Source of the DNA: T1Sed10-7 sp041686695
GTDB taxonomy: Bacteria; Actinomycetota; Nitriliruptoria; Nitriliruptorales; Nitriliruptoraceae
Length of the DNA stretch: 6,522 nt
Assembly (NCBI GenBank): GCA_041686695.1
Contig: JAWLDJ010000125.1
Location: 1 to 6,522, forward strand
Direction: 5' to 3'
Shown in pieces: positions 6,340 to 6,522 of this stretch. A program made the position numbers and the translations under genes. Position 1 is the first letter of the stretch, and every line of letters begins with the position of its first letter. Below the pieces are notes generated by a model that was given only the letters and a program-made list of their open reading frames with translations, searched no databases and was not told where the DNA came from.

Positions 6340-6426
6340 GGTTCCTGCCCTCCTCACCTTTCGGCGCGTCGCTGCGCCACCACCGTCGCATCGTGCTCCC
6401 GCGGATCGGGAGGCAGAGAGCCACCC

Positions 6427-6522
6427 ATGAAGCCACTGCTGCTCGTCGCCGGCACCTTGGCAGGCCTGGTGGCGCTGGGGTGGTCCGGCCTCCAGGTGCC
6501 CCCGCGCTCGTTCCCGGAGCTC
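6427..6522 (+). CDS. N-terminus of a membrane-anchored or secreted protein, truncated by window end
   Basis: An ATG at 6427 opens a frame of 32 codons that runs off the window. GGGAGG (6408-6413) lies 13 nt upstream and AGAGAG (6415-6420) 6 nt upstream. The N-terminus has one Lys followed by a hydrophobic stretch (residues 4-20) and then LQVPPRSFPEL (22-32). This fits an uncleaved membrane anchor or signal peptide. The 'GLQV.PR.FP' ending reminds me of actinobacterial membrane proteins with a DUF6544-like (SRPBCC-type) domain, but too little is present to assign it. It lies 87 bp downstream of the cupin gene on the same strand and could be co-transcribed with it. Confidence 0.6.
   Translation, partial: MKPLLLVAGTLAGLVALGWSGLQVPPRSFPEL

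Noticed and set aside
6363..6378. GGCGC-6 nt-GCGCC hairpin after the cupin gene as a terminator
   Set aside because: The stem is only 5 bp and no T-rich tract follows on the plus strand. The downstream gene starts 49 bp later on the same strand.

Overview
The window is GC-rich DNA (roughly 70% by eye) with GTG/ATG starts, strong G/C bias at third codon positions and Arg/Ala/Asp/Glu-rich proteins. This points to an actinobacterium. A complete poly-gamma-glutamate operon and several actinobacterial-style small proteins fit that; a deep-branching group such as Nitriliruptoria is possible but cannot be fixed from this sequence.

The core is one minus-strand operon running from 5512 down to 867: pgsB (amide ligase), pgsC (small membrane partner), pgsA/capA (metallophosphatase-fold membrane protein) and a CapD-like gamma-glutamyltransferase. 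The genes are almost fused: pgsB/pgsC share one base, pgsC/pgsA are 7 bp apart, and pgsA/ggt overlap by 4 bp. Together they would polymerise glutamate into poly-gamma-glutamate at the membrane (PgsB-PgsC), support its assembly or export (PgsA), and cleave or transfer the polymer outside the cell (the transferase). Ligand-pocket residues of the transferase look like CapD rather than glutathione-type GGT.

Left of the operon (1-866) lies the 5' part of an uncharacterised minus-strand gene that starts with GTG at 650 and runs off the window. Between it and the end of ggt is a plus-strand stretch (727-858) that reads as a decayed N-terminus of a MNT-type nucleotidyltransferase, with a stop codon just before the catalytic GS motif.

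Right of the operon, a 440-bp divergent intergenic region (5513-5952) separates pgsB from a plus-strand small cupin gene (5953-6339). It holds a GGTCCGG/CCGGACC inverted repeat and other short inverted repeats but no convincing gene. The window ends in the first 32 codons of a plus-strand membrane or secreted protein.

No CRISPR array, insertion sequence, tRNA or rRNA was seen. I see no clearly new system; the most interesting points are the CapD-like, membrane-anchored transferase within the polyglutamate operon and the nucleotidyltransferase relic.
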